A stretch of 64,000 nt of DNA from Spirosoma linguale DSM 74. Its GTDB lineage: Bacteria > Bacteroidota > Bacteroidia > Cytophagales > Spirosomataceae. Both the position numbers and the translations under genes were made by a program. Within the stretch, counting starts at the first letter, position 1. Each line of letters begins with the position of its first letter. The stretch spans positions 5,675,001 to 5,739,000 of the forward strand of contig CP001769.1 of NCBI GenBank assembly GCA_000024525.1. Direction: 5' to 3'. The notes below the pieces were generated by a model. The model was not told the DNA's origin, searched no databases, and was given only the letters and a program-made list of their open reading frames with translations. This document shows, piece by piece, positions 40,476 through 50,003 of the stretch.

Positions 40476-42491
40476 ATGCTCACCCGCTTACCCTTCCTGC
40501 TGCTCCTGATTGCCCTGGCTTCCCAGTCTCAAGCGCGTATCATCCGTATCGAGATCACCAGTGTTCAGTCGCCCACGTTTGAGGGTAAGGTATTTGGACG
40601 GGTGGGCGCTTACGAGAAACTGCGGGGCAAAGCCTATGGCGAACTTGACCCCAACAGCCCGCAGAACGCGCTCATTACGGATATCAGGCTGGCTCCCCGT
40701 AATGCAAAAGGCATGGTGGAGTACGCTATGGATATTTATATCCTAAAACCCATCGACCTCGGCAAGGGCAACCACAAGCTTTTTCTGGAAATCAACAACC
40801 GGGGCGGCAAGCTTATTGGCGGGTTCAACAAAAGCAATGGCGGCAACGACCCGACAACGGCCGCACAAGCTGGTGAAGGATTTCTAATGAACCTAGGCTA
40901 CACGCTGGCCTGGAACGGCTGGGACTGTTCGGCCGCGCCGGTCAATAACAACCTGACGATCACGGTTCCCATCGCCCGAAACGCTGATGGTTCGTCCATA
41001 ACGGGTCCGTCTTACGAGTATATCTCCTTTGATAATGCAGCTTCCCTGACGTATTCGCTCGCTTACCCGGCCGCCACGCTGGAAAAAGCGCAGGCAACGC
41101 TTACCGTGCGGGATCATTTGGGGGATAAACCCATTACGATTCCGGCCGATGGTTGGGAATACGCCAGCGATAAAACCATCCGGCTTTTGCCGACCGGAAC
41201 ACCCTTCCGGCAAAGCGCCATTTATGAGTTCAACTACACGGCCAAAGACCCCATTGTGGCCGGGATAGGCTTTGCGGCCACCCGTGATTTTGTCTCGTTT
41301 TTGCGGTATGCCACGGCCGACGATTTCGGGAATCCGAACCCCCTGGCGAACGACATCCGGTACACCTTTTCGTATTCACTCTCGCAGCCCGCCCGCTATG
41401 TCAATGATTTTCAAACGCTGGGTTTCAATGCCGATGAGCAGAACCGGCGGGTACTGGATGGCATCGAAAACTGGCTCGGTGGGGCCAGTGGTATTGCCCT
41501 CAACTACCGCTTCGCCCAGCCCTCGCGCACGGAGCGCAACCGGCAAAATCACCTCTACCCGGAAGGCGTTTTCCCCTTCGCCTACCCCGTTCTGACCGAC
41601 CCGCTTACGCGGAAAACCGCCGGACGGCTGGCCCGATGCACCACCAACAACACTTGCCCGAAAGTCTTCGAGATCAACTCCGCCAACGAATATTGGGTAA
41701 AAGCTGCGTCGCTGCTGCATACCGATAGCCGGGGCAATGACCTCCCCGACCCCGACAATGTTCGGTTTTATTTGATTTCCGGGGCACAACACGGAACGGG
41801 CAACGAAACGAACAGGGGAACCTGTCAGCAGTTTCAAAACCCCACCAACGGCGAACCGGCTTTGCGGGCACTCTTTATGGCGCTCGATGACTGGGTCACG
41901 AAGGGCATTGCTCCCCCCGCCAGTAAAGTCCCCCGAAAGTCAGATGGAACGGCGGTTATCGCCCTCCCGCAACCGGGTTCTCAAACGGGCGTAATTCCAC
42001 AGGCTGCTCTGGGCTGGCCCACCATTCCGGGCGTGACTTACACGGGGCTTATCACCACCCGTTACTTCCTCGACTTCGGCCCTTCGCTCGATCAGGGCGT
42101 TATTACCCGTTTCCCGACCAGCGTCGCTAACCGGCCCTCGTACGTAAATTTTGTATCGAAAGTTGATAAAGATGGTAACGAAGTGGCGGGTATTCGCTTA
42201 CCGCCGGTTACCGTGCCCATTGCCACCACCACCGGCTGGGCCTTGCGCCGGGCCGAATACGGCGAAAATGACGGATGCGAAGGCGCCGGGCAATACATTC
42301 CGTTTAAGGCCACTAAAGCCGAACGGGTAGCCGCCAACGACCCGCGACTGTCGGTACAGGAACGCTACCGAACCCATGAGGGCTATGTAGCCGCTGTCCG
42401 AAAGTCGGTGCAGAAGCTGATCGAACAACGGTTTTTACTGGCGGAAGATGGGGAAGACTATGTTAAAACTGCGCAGGAAAGCAAACTGTAA
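40476..42491 (+). CDS. Secreted alpha/beta-hydrolase domain protein
   Basis: 671 residues from the ATG at 40476, which is followed by a signal peptide (LLLLIALASQSQA); the longer frame upstream runs through the repeat. The sequence fits the large alpha/beta hydrolase domain family often called Abhydrolase_10: EITSVQSPTFEGKVFGRVGAYEKLRGKAYGELDPN, LFLEINNRGGK, LAWNGWDCSA, the SGAQHGTGNE block with a likely catalytic His, and the C-terminal AEYGENDGCEGAGQYIPF block. A lone Cys pair (ARCTTNNTCPK) may form a disulfide. The natural ester substrate is unknown. A hairpin overlaps its 3' end. Confidence 0.8.
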   Translation: MLTRLPFLLLLIALASQSQARIIRIEITSVQSPTFEGKVFGRVGAYEKLRGKAYGELDPNSPQNALITDIRLAPRNAKGMVEYAMDIYILKPIDLGKGNHKLFLEINNRGGKLIGGFNKSNGGNDPTTAAQAGEGFLMNLGYTLAWNGWDCSAAPVNNNLTITVPIARNADGSSITGPSYEYISFDNAASLTYSLAYPAATLEKAQATLTVRDHLGDKPITIPADGWEYASDKTIRLLPTGTPFRQSAIYEFNYTAKDPIVAGIGFAATRDFVSFLRYATADDFGNPNPLANDIRYTFSYSLSQPARYVNDFQTLGFNADEQNRRVLDGIENWLGGASGIALNYRFAQPSRTERNRQNHLYPEGVFPFAYPVLTDPLTRKTAGRLARCTTNNTCPKVFEINSANEYWVKAASLLHTDSRGNDLPDPDNVRFYLISGAQHGTGNETNRGTCQQFQNPTNGEPALRALFMALDDWVTKGIAPPASKVPRKSDGTAVIALPQPGSQTGVIPQAALGWPTIPGVTYTGLITTRYFLDFGPSLDQGVITRFPTSVANRPSYVNFVSKVDKDGNEVAGIRLPPVTVPIATTTGWALRRAEYGENDGCEGAGQYIPFKATKAERVAANDPRLSVQERYRTHEGYVAAVRKSVQKLIEQRFLLAEDGEDYVKTAQESKL

Positions 42492-42523
42492 TGCCGACCG
42501 GGACGGTCGGCATTACAGTTTGC
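42481..42523 (+). terminator. Terminator hairpin overlapping the end of the hydrolase gene
   Basis: GCAAACTGTAATGCCGACCG (42481-42500) and its perfect complement (42504-42523) surround GGA. The left arm includes the last three sense codons and the TAA stop. Confidence 0.75.
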
Positions 42524-42605
42524 TCCCACTCACTCAATATCCTGACTTTCGATAGCCCATTTCGATTGCATGAAGTTATCATCATACCAAGTGATTAACT
42601 ACAGC

Positions 42606-42893
42606 ATGAACAAGCAACTAATTCTTCATACACTGCTACTGGTAACCCTAACGGTTACGGCTCAGGCGCAATCAGGAAACACAAAAACGAGCAAGCCTAA
42701 ATCGGCCAGAAGCACCGCGCCCGGCAGTGTCGTTATCGACAGTTCGACGAATGTCAGTGCCACCAACGACGGAGCCAGCGGGCAAAGTGGCCGACCAATG
42801 GCCATTCCATCAAGCACCACAGCGCAGGGAACATCGGTGAAAACGCAGGAACGGGCTGCTCGAAAGGTGAAGCGGAGTTCGCGGAGTAAGTAG
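42606..42893 (+). CDS. Small secreted hypothetical protein
   Basis: About 95 residues from the ATG at 42606. A signal peptide (LILHTLLLVTLTVTAQAQS) is followed by a disordered Ser/Thr/Lys-rich stretch ending in a basic cluster (RKVKRSSRSK). No domain is recognised. The gene is convergent with the rhodanese gene, only 27 bp apart. Confidence 0.55.
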   Translation: MNKQLILHTLLLVTLTVTAQAQSGNTKTSKPKSARSTAPGSVVIDSSTNVSATNDGASGQSGRPMAIPSSTTAQGTSVKTQERAARKVKRSSRSK

Positions 42894-42919
42894 CGGCAAG
42901 GACCACTACCGAAGCGTGA

Positions 42920-43474
42920 TTACTTGACCAACAGCGCTTTACCAAGAGGAAGCTGACCAACCGATTCATTCCAGACCGACATGCCGCCGGTCATATTCTT
43001 GACATCGGTGAAGCCGTTCTCCGTCAGAATGTGGCTGGCTCGCGGACTTCGGTGGCTGTGCGAGCAATACACAATGATCTCTTTATTTTTCGCCCCATTC
43101 AGCTCGGACAAACGGCTTTCCAGTTCCTGAACCGGAATATTAATGGCGTTTTTTAACCGACCGAAATTTTCACGCGCCCTTCCTGCAAATTCGTCCGGTG
43201 TTCGGACATCCAGCAGAATGACGTTAGGTCGGGCGGCTACCGTTTTGCAAAGTTCGGCAGGAGAAATGTTCGTAAAAACGACACTCTTTTTGAGCACCAG
43301 CCGCATACCACAATGCGGACAGCTGCCGGGTCCATCCAGTACAGCATGGTCGCAGTCAGACCCGCAGGGCAGACACACATATTGATCGTTTGCCGATTTG
43401 GCGCTGGCTTTTTGCGCATAACTGCTCAGCGATGCGCTGGCGAGGAAAAGCAGTAGAAGCAGTCGTAGTTTCAT
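42920..43474 (-). CDS. Rhodanese-like protein with metal-binding Cys motif, exported
   Basis: About 184 residues from the ATG at 43474. The signal peptide ends at SSYAQ. A small zinc-ribbon-like unit, YVCLPCGSDCDHAVLDGPGSCPHCGMRLV, has three CxxC-type pairs as in heavy-metal-binding domains. It precedes a rhodanese domain (ISPAELCKTVAARPNVILLDVRTPDEFAGRA) with active-site Cys in VYCSHSHRSPRA. It likely moves sulfane sulfur or senses thiols/metals in the periplasm. Monocistronic by layout. Confidence 0.85.
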   Translation of the reverse strand: MKLRLLLLLFLASASLSSYAQKASAKSANDQYVCLPCGSDCDHAVLDGPGSCPHCGMRLVLKKSVVFTNISPAELCKTVAARPNVILLDVRTPDEFAGRARENFGRLKNAINIPVQELESRLSELNGAKNKEIIVYCSHSHRSPRASHILTENGFTDVKNMTGGMSVWNESVGQLPLGKALLVK

Positions 43475-43580
43475 TGGCTGAGATTTTCCCAAAAGTACGA
43501 CTGACTACCAGCGACTTGATGAAATTGTGATGGGTGGTTAGTGATAGCCGTTTAGTTGTGCAGAAAGCTTCTGTATGAAT

Positions 43581-44009
43581 TTACTTCCGCAACAAGGTCA
43601 TCAGGATGTTAACCACAAAAACACACTGGCCTGCGATGAAAGCGAGTACAACCAGGGACAGCCACTGAGCACTCCCTAAGCTGTCACTGCTGAACATAGG
43701 CAGGGCCAACAGCATCGGCACGCCTATCGTTGGTAATAGATGAAACAGAGTCAGGGCGACGTTCGGACTTTTGCCGGTCAACAAGATCAGCCAATAACCT
43801 AATCCAAGAATCAGCAATAAAGCTGATCCTGCCAGCGCAACGTGGCTATTGGCAATCACAAAATAAGTATCATACAGTTGAATATTCACCGTATGTTTAC
43901 GAAATAAAAACCCCGCCAACAGAAGCACAGGTATTGCCAGCCAACTTATCAGGTATGGTTTCCGGAAGGCTGTTTCCACGTCAACTTGTTTATTGGTTTG
44001 CGGGTACAA
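43581..44009 (-). CDS. Four-helix integral membrane protein, unknown
   Basis: 142 residues with four hydrophobic stretches (PYLISWLAIPVLLLAGFLF, VALAGSALLLILGLGYWLILL, LTLFHLLPTIGVPMLLALPMF, LSLVVLAFIAGQCVFVVNILM). A short soluble insert (TVNIQLYDTYFVIANSH) resembles the subunit-I-like QLHDTYFVV segment found in small membrane proteins related to cytochrome oxidase. It starts 4 bp after the TonB-type gene and is probably its operon mate at the end of the lanthipeptide block. A role in immunity or export is only a guess from position. Confidence 0.6.
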   Translation of the reverse strand: MYPQTNKQVDVETAFRKPYLISWLAIPVLLLAGFLFRKHTVNIQLYDTYFVIANSHVALAGSALLLILGLGYWLILLTGKSPNVALTLFHLLPTIGVPMLLALPMFSSDSLGSAQWLSLVVLAFIAGQCVFVVNILMTLLRK

Positions 44010-44013
44010 GTTA

Positions 44014-46413
44014 TCACTTGTTACTCATACGACCCTTCTCCGAGTCATTTCCGAGGCTGGTTTCGCGGGCCGATTTAACGGTTTTCTTGCCAAAATTATA
44101 AGAGAAGGTAAACCGAACCCGTTGCTGATCACTGTAGCTTCTCATAGCCATGTTAACTACCCCATAAGACGATTCGATACGGCTTCGCTGCGTTCGGAAA
44201 ATATCTTCGAAGGAAACGCGCAAACTTCCTTTTTCGGCGAGTATCGCCTTATTAATACTCATCGACATACCATAAATCGACTTCTGTCTGAAGATGGCAT
44301 AACGCATGGGGGAACTATAAATAAGGCTTAGCTCATACTTCCAGCTTTTGGGCAAACTAATAATGTTGGTGGAGTTGATGTAGGTCCAGAACCCGCTAGT
44401 TCTGAAGCTCGCCAGTTCATTCAACGGCGTATCGGTGTAGTTTCCCGTGCCTACAAGTGTGGTATTGGTTTGCCACTTGCGGGTAATATTTTTCGACAAA
44501 GTTACCCCGCCATAAAAATCATGCACGTTCCGCAGGTTATCATCTTTTTGCGTGTAAATCCGCGTTTGCACATCCCCGCTGATCACGTTGGTAATCAGAT
44601 TTCGATTGTAGGTATAATTGGCAAACACGGTTACGCTGCCCAGATTATAGTATGAATCAAGTGTGTTGCTAAAGGTTGGCAAAATATACGGGTTACCTTC
44701 AATCAGGGTATAGCGGTCTACCACATACCGATAAGGCACTAAACTATTGAGGCTGGGCCGACTTATCTTCCGGCTCAGGGTAACGCCCCAGGCACGCCCG
44801 TTATCGAAGGAACGGGAAATGCTTAAACTGGGAAACAGGCCCCCATAAGTGCGCTCCAGGCTGGACTCCCTCAGCTCCTGCCGCGTTTGCTCGGCTCGAA
44901 CGCCCCCCTGAATAGAAAGACCACTTTTAAACTGTTTGCTCACCGTTGTGTACGCAGCATAGGTTCGTTCGGTATATAAGCCCGTGAAGGTATAACTGGG
45001 GTCTGTTGTATATTGACCGCCTTCCACCCGTTCCTGCCGAACGACGTTATCATTACGAATGTCAATAAATTTTGCGCCCACGTCAACCTTGGCTTTACCA
45101 TTTGCAATAGGCGTGGTATAATCCGTCTGACCAATGAAGCTGTACTGCTGGCTGGGGTTCACAATACGCAGTTGATCCGGTGTTCGAACAATTCCTCCTG
45201 AGGGTATGGAGAGTTGATACGCAATATCCTGAACAACGTCTTTTCGAAGGCGGGTTTGGGTCAAGTTGACCGTTAGTTCGCGCCCCGCCTTGAAGGTACC
45301 TTTGTAATTCAGGTTGGCGTCATATACCCGATTGTGCTCCATACTTTCGTTAGTTGTATACAGCGTAGAATCCGATTGACCCATTGTATTTACGAAGGCG
45401 GTATTGGTTCGATTGTCGTTGGCATCGTCCGTCAATTTCCCGTTTAGCCGTATGCCAACAACATGCTGATCATTAATGGCATAGTCGACGCCGAGGTTGG
45501 TGGCCAGCGACCCGTATTCGTTCAGGGTCGTCATCGAGTTCCGCAGTGACCCATCGGGGAAGAAACGGTCGAATTGCATACTGGTATAATACCAGGCTGG
45601 TTTAAAGGCGTTCAAACTCCCGAAAACGCTCCATTTTCCCTGCCGGAAATTCAACGACCCATTGGGGTTCAAGCGGCCATACTGCCCTTGTGAATACGCC
45701 ATCGTAGCCCGTCCGTTAAAGCCGTTCTCCAGGCTTTTCCGGGTAACAATGTTGATAACGGCACCAAATCCGGCATCATACCGGGCCGATGGGTTGGTAA
45801 TTACTTCTACTTTGAGAACATCTTCAGCCGAGAACGTTTGCAAAAAACCACTTAGTGCCCCTTGCCCCATTTGACGCCCATCGACCAAAACCAGCACCGA
45901 CGATTTATTGCCAACGCTGATGGAACCACTGTTGTCAACTCGTACCAGTGGCGCATATTTCAAGAGTTCATTAACGGTATTCCCCTTCGTGATAACGCTA
46001 TTTTCTACCGAAAGAACGATCCGGTCGGCCTGGCGCTCGATGAGGGTTTTCTGCGTTTTTACCGTAACTTCCTGAAGCGACTTTGCTACCTGCTGTAACT
46101 TTATAGTGCCTAACTCGACGCTGGCTGTCGACGCGGAATCCAGCCGAAGGGTATCACTTCTATACTGGGCACTGCCTACATACTGGATACTCACTACATA
46201 AGGGCCTCCACTTGGTACATTAGCCAGTACAAAGCTGCCATCTTCGGCTGTAAGCCCACCTTTTACGGCGGATGAATCGGCAGCTTTCTGCACTACTACT
46301 GCAGCAAAAGAAGCCGGTTGCTGGTCGGGGCCTAAAACCCGTCCTTTTATACTACCCTGCCCAACTGCCAGCGTAGTCCAGCAGAGGCATGAAACGAATA
46401 GGAAAAACTTCAT
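44014..46413 (-). CDS. TonB-type outer-membrane beta-barrel protein with carboxypeptidase-like domain
   Basis: 799 residues. The signal peptide ends at LAVGQ. A CarboxypepD_reg-like domain follows (residues about 20-105, GSIKGRVLGPDQQPASFAAVVV), then a plug (TQKTLIERQADRIVLSVENSVITKGNTVNELLKYAPLV, DGRQMGQGALSGFLQTFSAEDVLKVEVITNPSARYDA) and an OMP_b-brl_3-type barrel ending in RVRFTFSYNFGKK. Such proteins lie in many Bacteroidota lanthipeptide and efflux loci. Position after the ABC/HlyD genes suggests it opens the outer membrane to the product or is a receptor/immunity element; this is inference. Confidence 0.85.
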   Translation of the reverse strand: MKFFLFVSCLCWTTLAVGQGSIKGRVLGPDQQPASFAAVVVQKAADSSAVKGGLTAEDGSFVLANVPSGGPYVVSIQYVGSAQYRSDTLRLDSASTASVELGTIKLQQVAKSLQEVTVKTQKTLIERQADRIVLSVENSVITKGNTVNELLKYAPLVRVDNSGSISVGNKSSVLVLVDGRQMGQGALSGFLQTFSAEDVLKVEVITNPSARYDAGFGAVINIVTRKSLENGFNGRATMAYSQGQYGRLNPNGSLNFRQGKWSVFGSLNAFKPAWYYTSMQFDRFFPDGSLRNSMTTLNEYGSLATNLGVDYAINDQHVVGIRLNGKLTDDANDNRTNTAFVNTMGQSDSTLYTTNESMEHNRVYDANLNYKGTFKAGRELTVNLTQTRLRKDVVQDIAYQLSIPSGGIVRTPDQLRIVNPSQQYSFIGQTDYTTPIANGKAKVDVGAKFIDIRNDNVVRQERVEGGQYTTDPSYTFTGLYTERTYAAYTTVSKQFKSGLSIQGGVRAEQTRQELRESSLERTYGGLFPSLSISRSFDNGRAWGVTLSRKISRPSLNSLVPYRYVVDRYTLIEGNPYILPTFSNTLDSYYNLGSVTVFANYTYNRNLITNVISGDVQTRIYTQKDDNLRNVHDFYGGVTLSKNITRKWQTNTTLVGTGNYTDTPLNELASFRTSGFWTYINSTNIISLPKSWKYELSLIYSSPMRYAIFRQKSIYGMSMSINKAILAEKGSLRVSFEDIFRTQRSRIESSYGVVNMAMRSYSDQQRVRFTFSYNFGKKTVKSARETSLGNDSEKGRMSNK

Positions 46414-46578
46414 AGCTATACGCAGTTAAGTGTTACTTTTTGTTAAAGTTGAGCCTGTTTTGAAGGCTCCAAAAATTTAGTAGACCAATGACCGTATCCT
46501 GCCGACGAATCCAATTGATCCATCGGTGAATGAAGTCCATTCATAAACTGGAGAAGCAAGGGTAGATTTCGGACGGCC
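46414..46578. promoter_or_regulatory. Gap before the TonB-type gene
   Basis: A 165-bp minus-strand gap after the short HlyD-like gene. It is the largest break in the lanthipeptide block and could hold a separate promoter for the TonB-type gene and its membrane neighbour. No consensus boxes were identified. Confidence 0.3.
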
Positions 46579-47127
46579 TCAGTGCGCAATGCCCAGGCCC
46601 GGAATAATGCGGTGTATCAGCCGAACGTCTTCCAGCACGATGTCTGCCTGAGCCAGCATGTCCGTCCGGTGCGGTAGCTGTTGGTGTCGCGTTGTTAATA
46701 AGCCATTGGGCAGAACAACGTCAATCAACCATTGACCCGTCGAATCGCTTGTATCGGCAATTCGGATGACTTTCCCGCCTACGGCCCCAAACTCATCCAC
46801 TGGGTAGCTGTCGAATTTTAAAAGTACGGTTTGCCCCGGTTCAATTTTACCAGCTCGTTTCTGACCAACCCGGATGACGCCGTATAGCGGACGAGCGGTT
46901 AAGCCCCGCTGCCGAACCGGATGACGGACAGGCGCCTTTTCCAGTTGGAACCGGCCAGTAATTCGCTCCGGGAAGGAGACAAAATACGTTGCCAGCAACA
47001 GCGAAACTACTAGCAGTAGCAGTACAGAATTACCCCAGCGAACCAGCGTTGATGGTACTTGGCCCATTATTTCCTGTAGCTCTTCGCCACCGGGTTGTAC
47101 GGGAATGAATGTTCGGTTATTCTCCAT
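46579..47127 (-). CDS. Short HlyD-like membrane fusion protein
   Basis: 182 residues. One membrane helix (SVLLLLVVSLLLATYFVSFPERITG, residues 33-57) is followed by a single beta-rich domain (LTARPLYGVIRVGQKRAGKIEPGQTVLLKFDSYPVDEFGAVGGKVIRIADTS) matching the C-terminal barrel of HlyD-type bacteriocin export adaptors. The lipoyl and coiled-coil hairpin parts (about 200 residues in normal HlyD proteins) are absent. The start lies 13 bp after the C39-ABC gene, so the two are one export unit. The shortness may mean the adaptor does not span to an outer-membrane channel, or docks on the TonB-type protein. Confidence 0.72.
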   Translation of the reverse strand: MENNRTFIPVQPGGEELQEIMGQVPSTLVRWGNSVLLLLVVSLLLATYFVSFPERITGRFQLEKAPVRHPVRQRGLTARPLYGVIRVGQKRAGKIEPGQTVLLKFDSYPVDEFGAVGGKVIRIADTSDSTGQWLIDVVLPNGLLTTRHQQLPHRTDMLAQADIVLEDVRLIHRIIPGLGIAH

Positions 47128-47140
47128 AGCAAACGAGCTT

Positions 47141-49327
47141 CTATTGACCTAATTCCAACTGATTTTTCACTAGTTCGAAGTACTTACCCTCCTGGTAAAC
47201 CAGTTCATAATGCGAGCCCTGCTCCACAATCTTCCCTTTTTCGAGAACAATGATCTGATGGGCGTGCTTCACCGTACTCAGCCGGTGCGCCACTACGACG
47301 ACGGTGCGCCCCTGAAAAAACTCGTTCAGATTGGTCATAATCTGACTTTCGTTCTTGGAGTCCAGCGCGTTGGTCGCTTCATCGAAAAACATATAATCAG
47401 GGTTTTTATAGATGGCTCTCGCAATGAGTATCCGCTGCTTCTGTCCCTGGCTCAGTCCAACGCCATCCGAGCCGATGCGCGTCTGGTATCCGAGCAGAAG
47501 TGATTGGATAAACTCATGAATATTGGCTGTTTTGGCCGCCTGAACCAGCCGTTTCATATCGACCTCTTCGGCACCAATAGCAATGTTCTGCGCAATTGTG
47601 TCGGAAAAAATATAGCCATCCTGCATCACCACTCCGCATTTACTCCGCCACAATTGATAACTCACATTGCTCAGACTAATATCGCCAAGGCGGATGTCGC
47701 CCGCAGTTGGGGTATAAAACTTTAGCAGAAGTTTCAGCAGGGTCGTTTTACCGCTGCCGCTGGTCCCCACGATAGCCGTCGTTTTACCAACCGGAATGTG
47801 TAAGCTGATCCGTTGCAGAATGGCCTGATCGACGGCACCCGGATAGTGAAAAGTGACATTATCCAGGCTAAGGCTTCCATCGTCGGGGAGGTTGCTGACC
47901 ATAGGTTTGTCGAGCGGTTCCTCATCCGCCAGATTATGAATTTCGTTGAGCCGTTCGAGGCTGATTTTAGCATCCTGATAGCTTTGCAGAAAACTGATAA
48001 TCTGCTCGATAGGGCTGTTGAGCTGACCAATAATATACTGCACGGCCAGCATCCCACCCAGCGACAGGTCGCCGGTAACGACGGCCCTGGCGGCAATGAA
48101 CGTAATCAGGATATTTTTACCCTCGTTAAGGAACGACGCACCCGCCTGCTGGTATTGGTTAAGGCTCAGGCTCAGGAGATTCAGCTTGAACAGGCGGGCC
48201 TGAATGGTTTCCCACTTTCGGCGTTTCTGGAGTTCGGCATTGGCCAGCTTAATGTCCTGCATACCGCCAATCAATTCAATCAACGCCCCTTCCTCCTTCG
48301 CCATGGCCTCAAACCGTTTGAAGTTGAGCTTGCGACGACGGCTGAAAAAGAGCAGCACCCAGCCCGCATACAATGAACTACCAAGTAGAAAGATGACAAA
48401 AATAGACTGGTCGTAATAAGCCAGCACCAGCCCGAACGTTAGCAGATTGGCCAGAGAGAAAACGGTTGTAATGGACGAGCCCGTCAGGAAGCGTTCAATC
48501 TGTTGATGGTCGTTGATCCGTTGAATGATGTCGCCAAATACTTTGGTATCGAAAAATGACACCGGAAGCCGCAACAGCTTTACCAGAAAGTTGGATAAAA
48601 TGGATAGGTTAATCCGGCTACTGATATGAAGCAGTAGCCAGCTACGGATAAACTCAATGGATGTTCTGCCCAGAAAGAGCATAATTTGAGCGATGAGTAC
48701 CAGATAAATGAAACTCATGTTCAACCCATTGATACCCACGTCGATGACGGCCTGATTTAGGAACGGAAAAATAAGCTGTAACAAACCGGCAGCCAGCAGG
48801 CCAAATCCAATCTGGGCAACCAGCGCTTTATAAGCCAGCAGGAATTTAAACAGACTCGCGAATCCATACCCGGATTGTACTTCATCTTCCGATTCGTAAA
48901 AAGCGGGTGTAGGCTCCAGCAGCAGCAAAGCACCTTTTTTATCGTCGGACCCAACGGGTAGCCAGCCCTCCAGAAACTCGTCGACGGTATAAGTCATCAA
49001 TCCTTTCCAGGGGTCGGCCACATAGACCTTATTGCGTTTAATTTTATGGACAACGACAAAGTGTCGTCGGTTCCAGTGAACGATACAGGGTAGCTGGATT
49101 TCAGAAACCAACCCATCAAAATCCGTTTTGAACCCCACTGAACGCAGGCCTAACCGTTCAGCCGCCCGGCTAAGGCTCAGCATGGATACCCCTTCCCGAC
49201 TGATGTTCGTATTATCACGAACAAATTGAGCGCTGTAGGAGCGGCCATAATGACGGGCGATCATGCGCAGACACGTTGGCCCGCAATCCATGATGTCCAG
49301 TTGTTTATATAGAGGAAATGCAGTCAT
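47141..49327 (-). CDS. Peptidase C39-containing ABC transporter (bacteriocin exporter)
   Basis: 728 residues in the inner membrane. The N-terminal C39 peptidase has Cys15 in DIMDCGPTCLRMIARHYG, His89 in HWNRRHFVVVH and Asp105 in VADPWKG, so it looks active and should cut after the GG of the leaders. Six transmembrane helices follow (about 160-460), then the ATPase domain: Walker A GTSGSGKTTLL, signature LSQGQKQRI, Walker B YMFFDEATNALD and H-loop VVAHRLS. It belongs to the PCAT/LahT type that cleaves and exports double-glycine peptides. It is in the same operon direction as lanA, LanC and LanB1. Confidence 0.95.
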   Translation of the reverse strand: MTAFPLYKQLDIMDCGPTCLRMIARHYGRSYSAQFVRDNTNISREGVSMLSLSRAAERLGLRSVGFKTDFDGLVSEIQLPCIVHWNRRHFVVVHKIKRNKVYVADPWKGLMTYTVDEFLEGWLPVGSDDKKGALLLLEPTPAFYESEDEVQSGYGFASLFKFLLAYKALVAQIGFGLLAAGLLQLIFPFLNQAVIDVGINGLNMSFIYLVLIAQIMLFLGRTSIEFIRSWLLLHISSRINLSILSNFLVKLLRLPVSFFDTKVFGDIIQRINDHQQIERFLTGSSITTVFSLANLLTFGLVLAYYDQSIFVIFLLGSSLYAGWVLLFFSRRRKLNFKRFEAMAKEEGALIELIGGMQDIKLANAELQKRRKWETIQARLFKLNLLSLSLNQYQQAGASFLNEGKNILITFIAARAVVTGDLSLGGMLAVQYIIGQLNSPIEQIISFLQSYQDAKISLERLNEIHNLADEEPLDKPMVSNLPDDGSLSLDNVTFHYPGAVDQAILQRISLHIPVGKTTAIVGTSGSGKTTLLKLLLKFYTPTAGDIRLGDISLSNVSYQLWRSKCGVVMQDGYIFSDTIAQNIAIGAEEVDMKRLVQAAKTANIHEFIQSLLLGYQTRIGSDGVGLSQGQKQRILIARAIYKNPDYMFFDEATNALDSKNESQIMTNLNEFFQGRTVVVVAHRLSTVKHAHQIIVLEKGKIVEQGSHYELVYQEGKYFELVKNQLELGQ

Positions 49328-49394
49328 GTAGTTGATGTTGTTATTAGTAATGTGCTCACGTTGATAGCATTGTCTCTAAGGCTGCAAAGTAGGC

Positions 49395-50000
49395 TTAGAC
49401 TCTCTCAAGAAACCCCCAGTATACCAGATACTTAAAGCTTGTAAAGAGTTTTTCATCAATGTATTTCCGGGTCATTTTAGCCGCGCCGGGTGTTTGTTGC
49501 AAAGCCTCAGCGAAATCAGTCAGGCAGGCAGATTCACACTCCATGAAGGAATCCAGGATAAAGTACCAGCGACGATGTGACTGACAAACGAAATCCTGCA
49601 TTTCGGGTTTGTACTTGAGGGAGATTGTACAGTCGGCCTGGATACTGTTGATGAACGTATCCCACTCCCTGAACTGGGGCGTAACATAATGCAGGTTAGT
49701 CCAGTCCCAGTTGCTTTTGAAGGTAACTACGCCAGGTGCACGCCGAAACAGGATTGTACTGAACGCATCGAACGGCAGGTGGATAAGCCGTTGGGCGTGT
49801 CTAAACAGGAGCTGCTCCTGCTCGGCTAATTCCGTTTGCTGGCGGGCAAATTGCTGAGCCGTCTCGGCTTTAAATCGTTCAAAAACCTGTATGCCAGCCA
49901 GAACCGGGGGCAGCTCCGTGGTCGTACGGGTAAGGGTCTGCACCTCAGGATACCCGAAGTGGCTGGCCAGTTTACTGGTATATTGATAAGTAAGTTCCAT
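49395..50000 (-). CDS. Unknown protein of the lanthipeptide operon
   Basis: 201 residues, soluble, with no signal peptide. A long amphipathic helix (AGIQVFERFKAETAQQFARQQTELAEQEQLLFRHAQ, residues 35-70) suggests a coiled coil. The second half has aromatic-rich strands (LHYVTPQFREWDTFINSIQ, YFILDSFMECESACLTDF) and a CESAC pair near residue 155. I do not recognise a family. It starts 3 bp after the glycosyltransferase-like gene and precedes the exporter, so it is tightly tied to maturation; a tailoring, chaperone or immunity role is possible. Confidence 0.65.
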   Translation of the reverse strand: MELTYQYTSKLASHFGYPEVQTLTRTTTELPPVLAGIQVFERFKAETAQQFARQQTELAEQEQLLFRHAQRLIHLPFDAFSTILFRRAPGVVTFKSNWDWTNLHYVTPQFREWDTFINSIQADCTISLKYKPEMQDFVCQSHRRWYFILDSFMECESACLTDFAEALQQTPGAAKMTRKYIDEKLFTSFKYLVYWGFLERV

Positions 50001-50003
50001 GTA

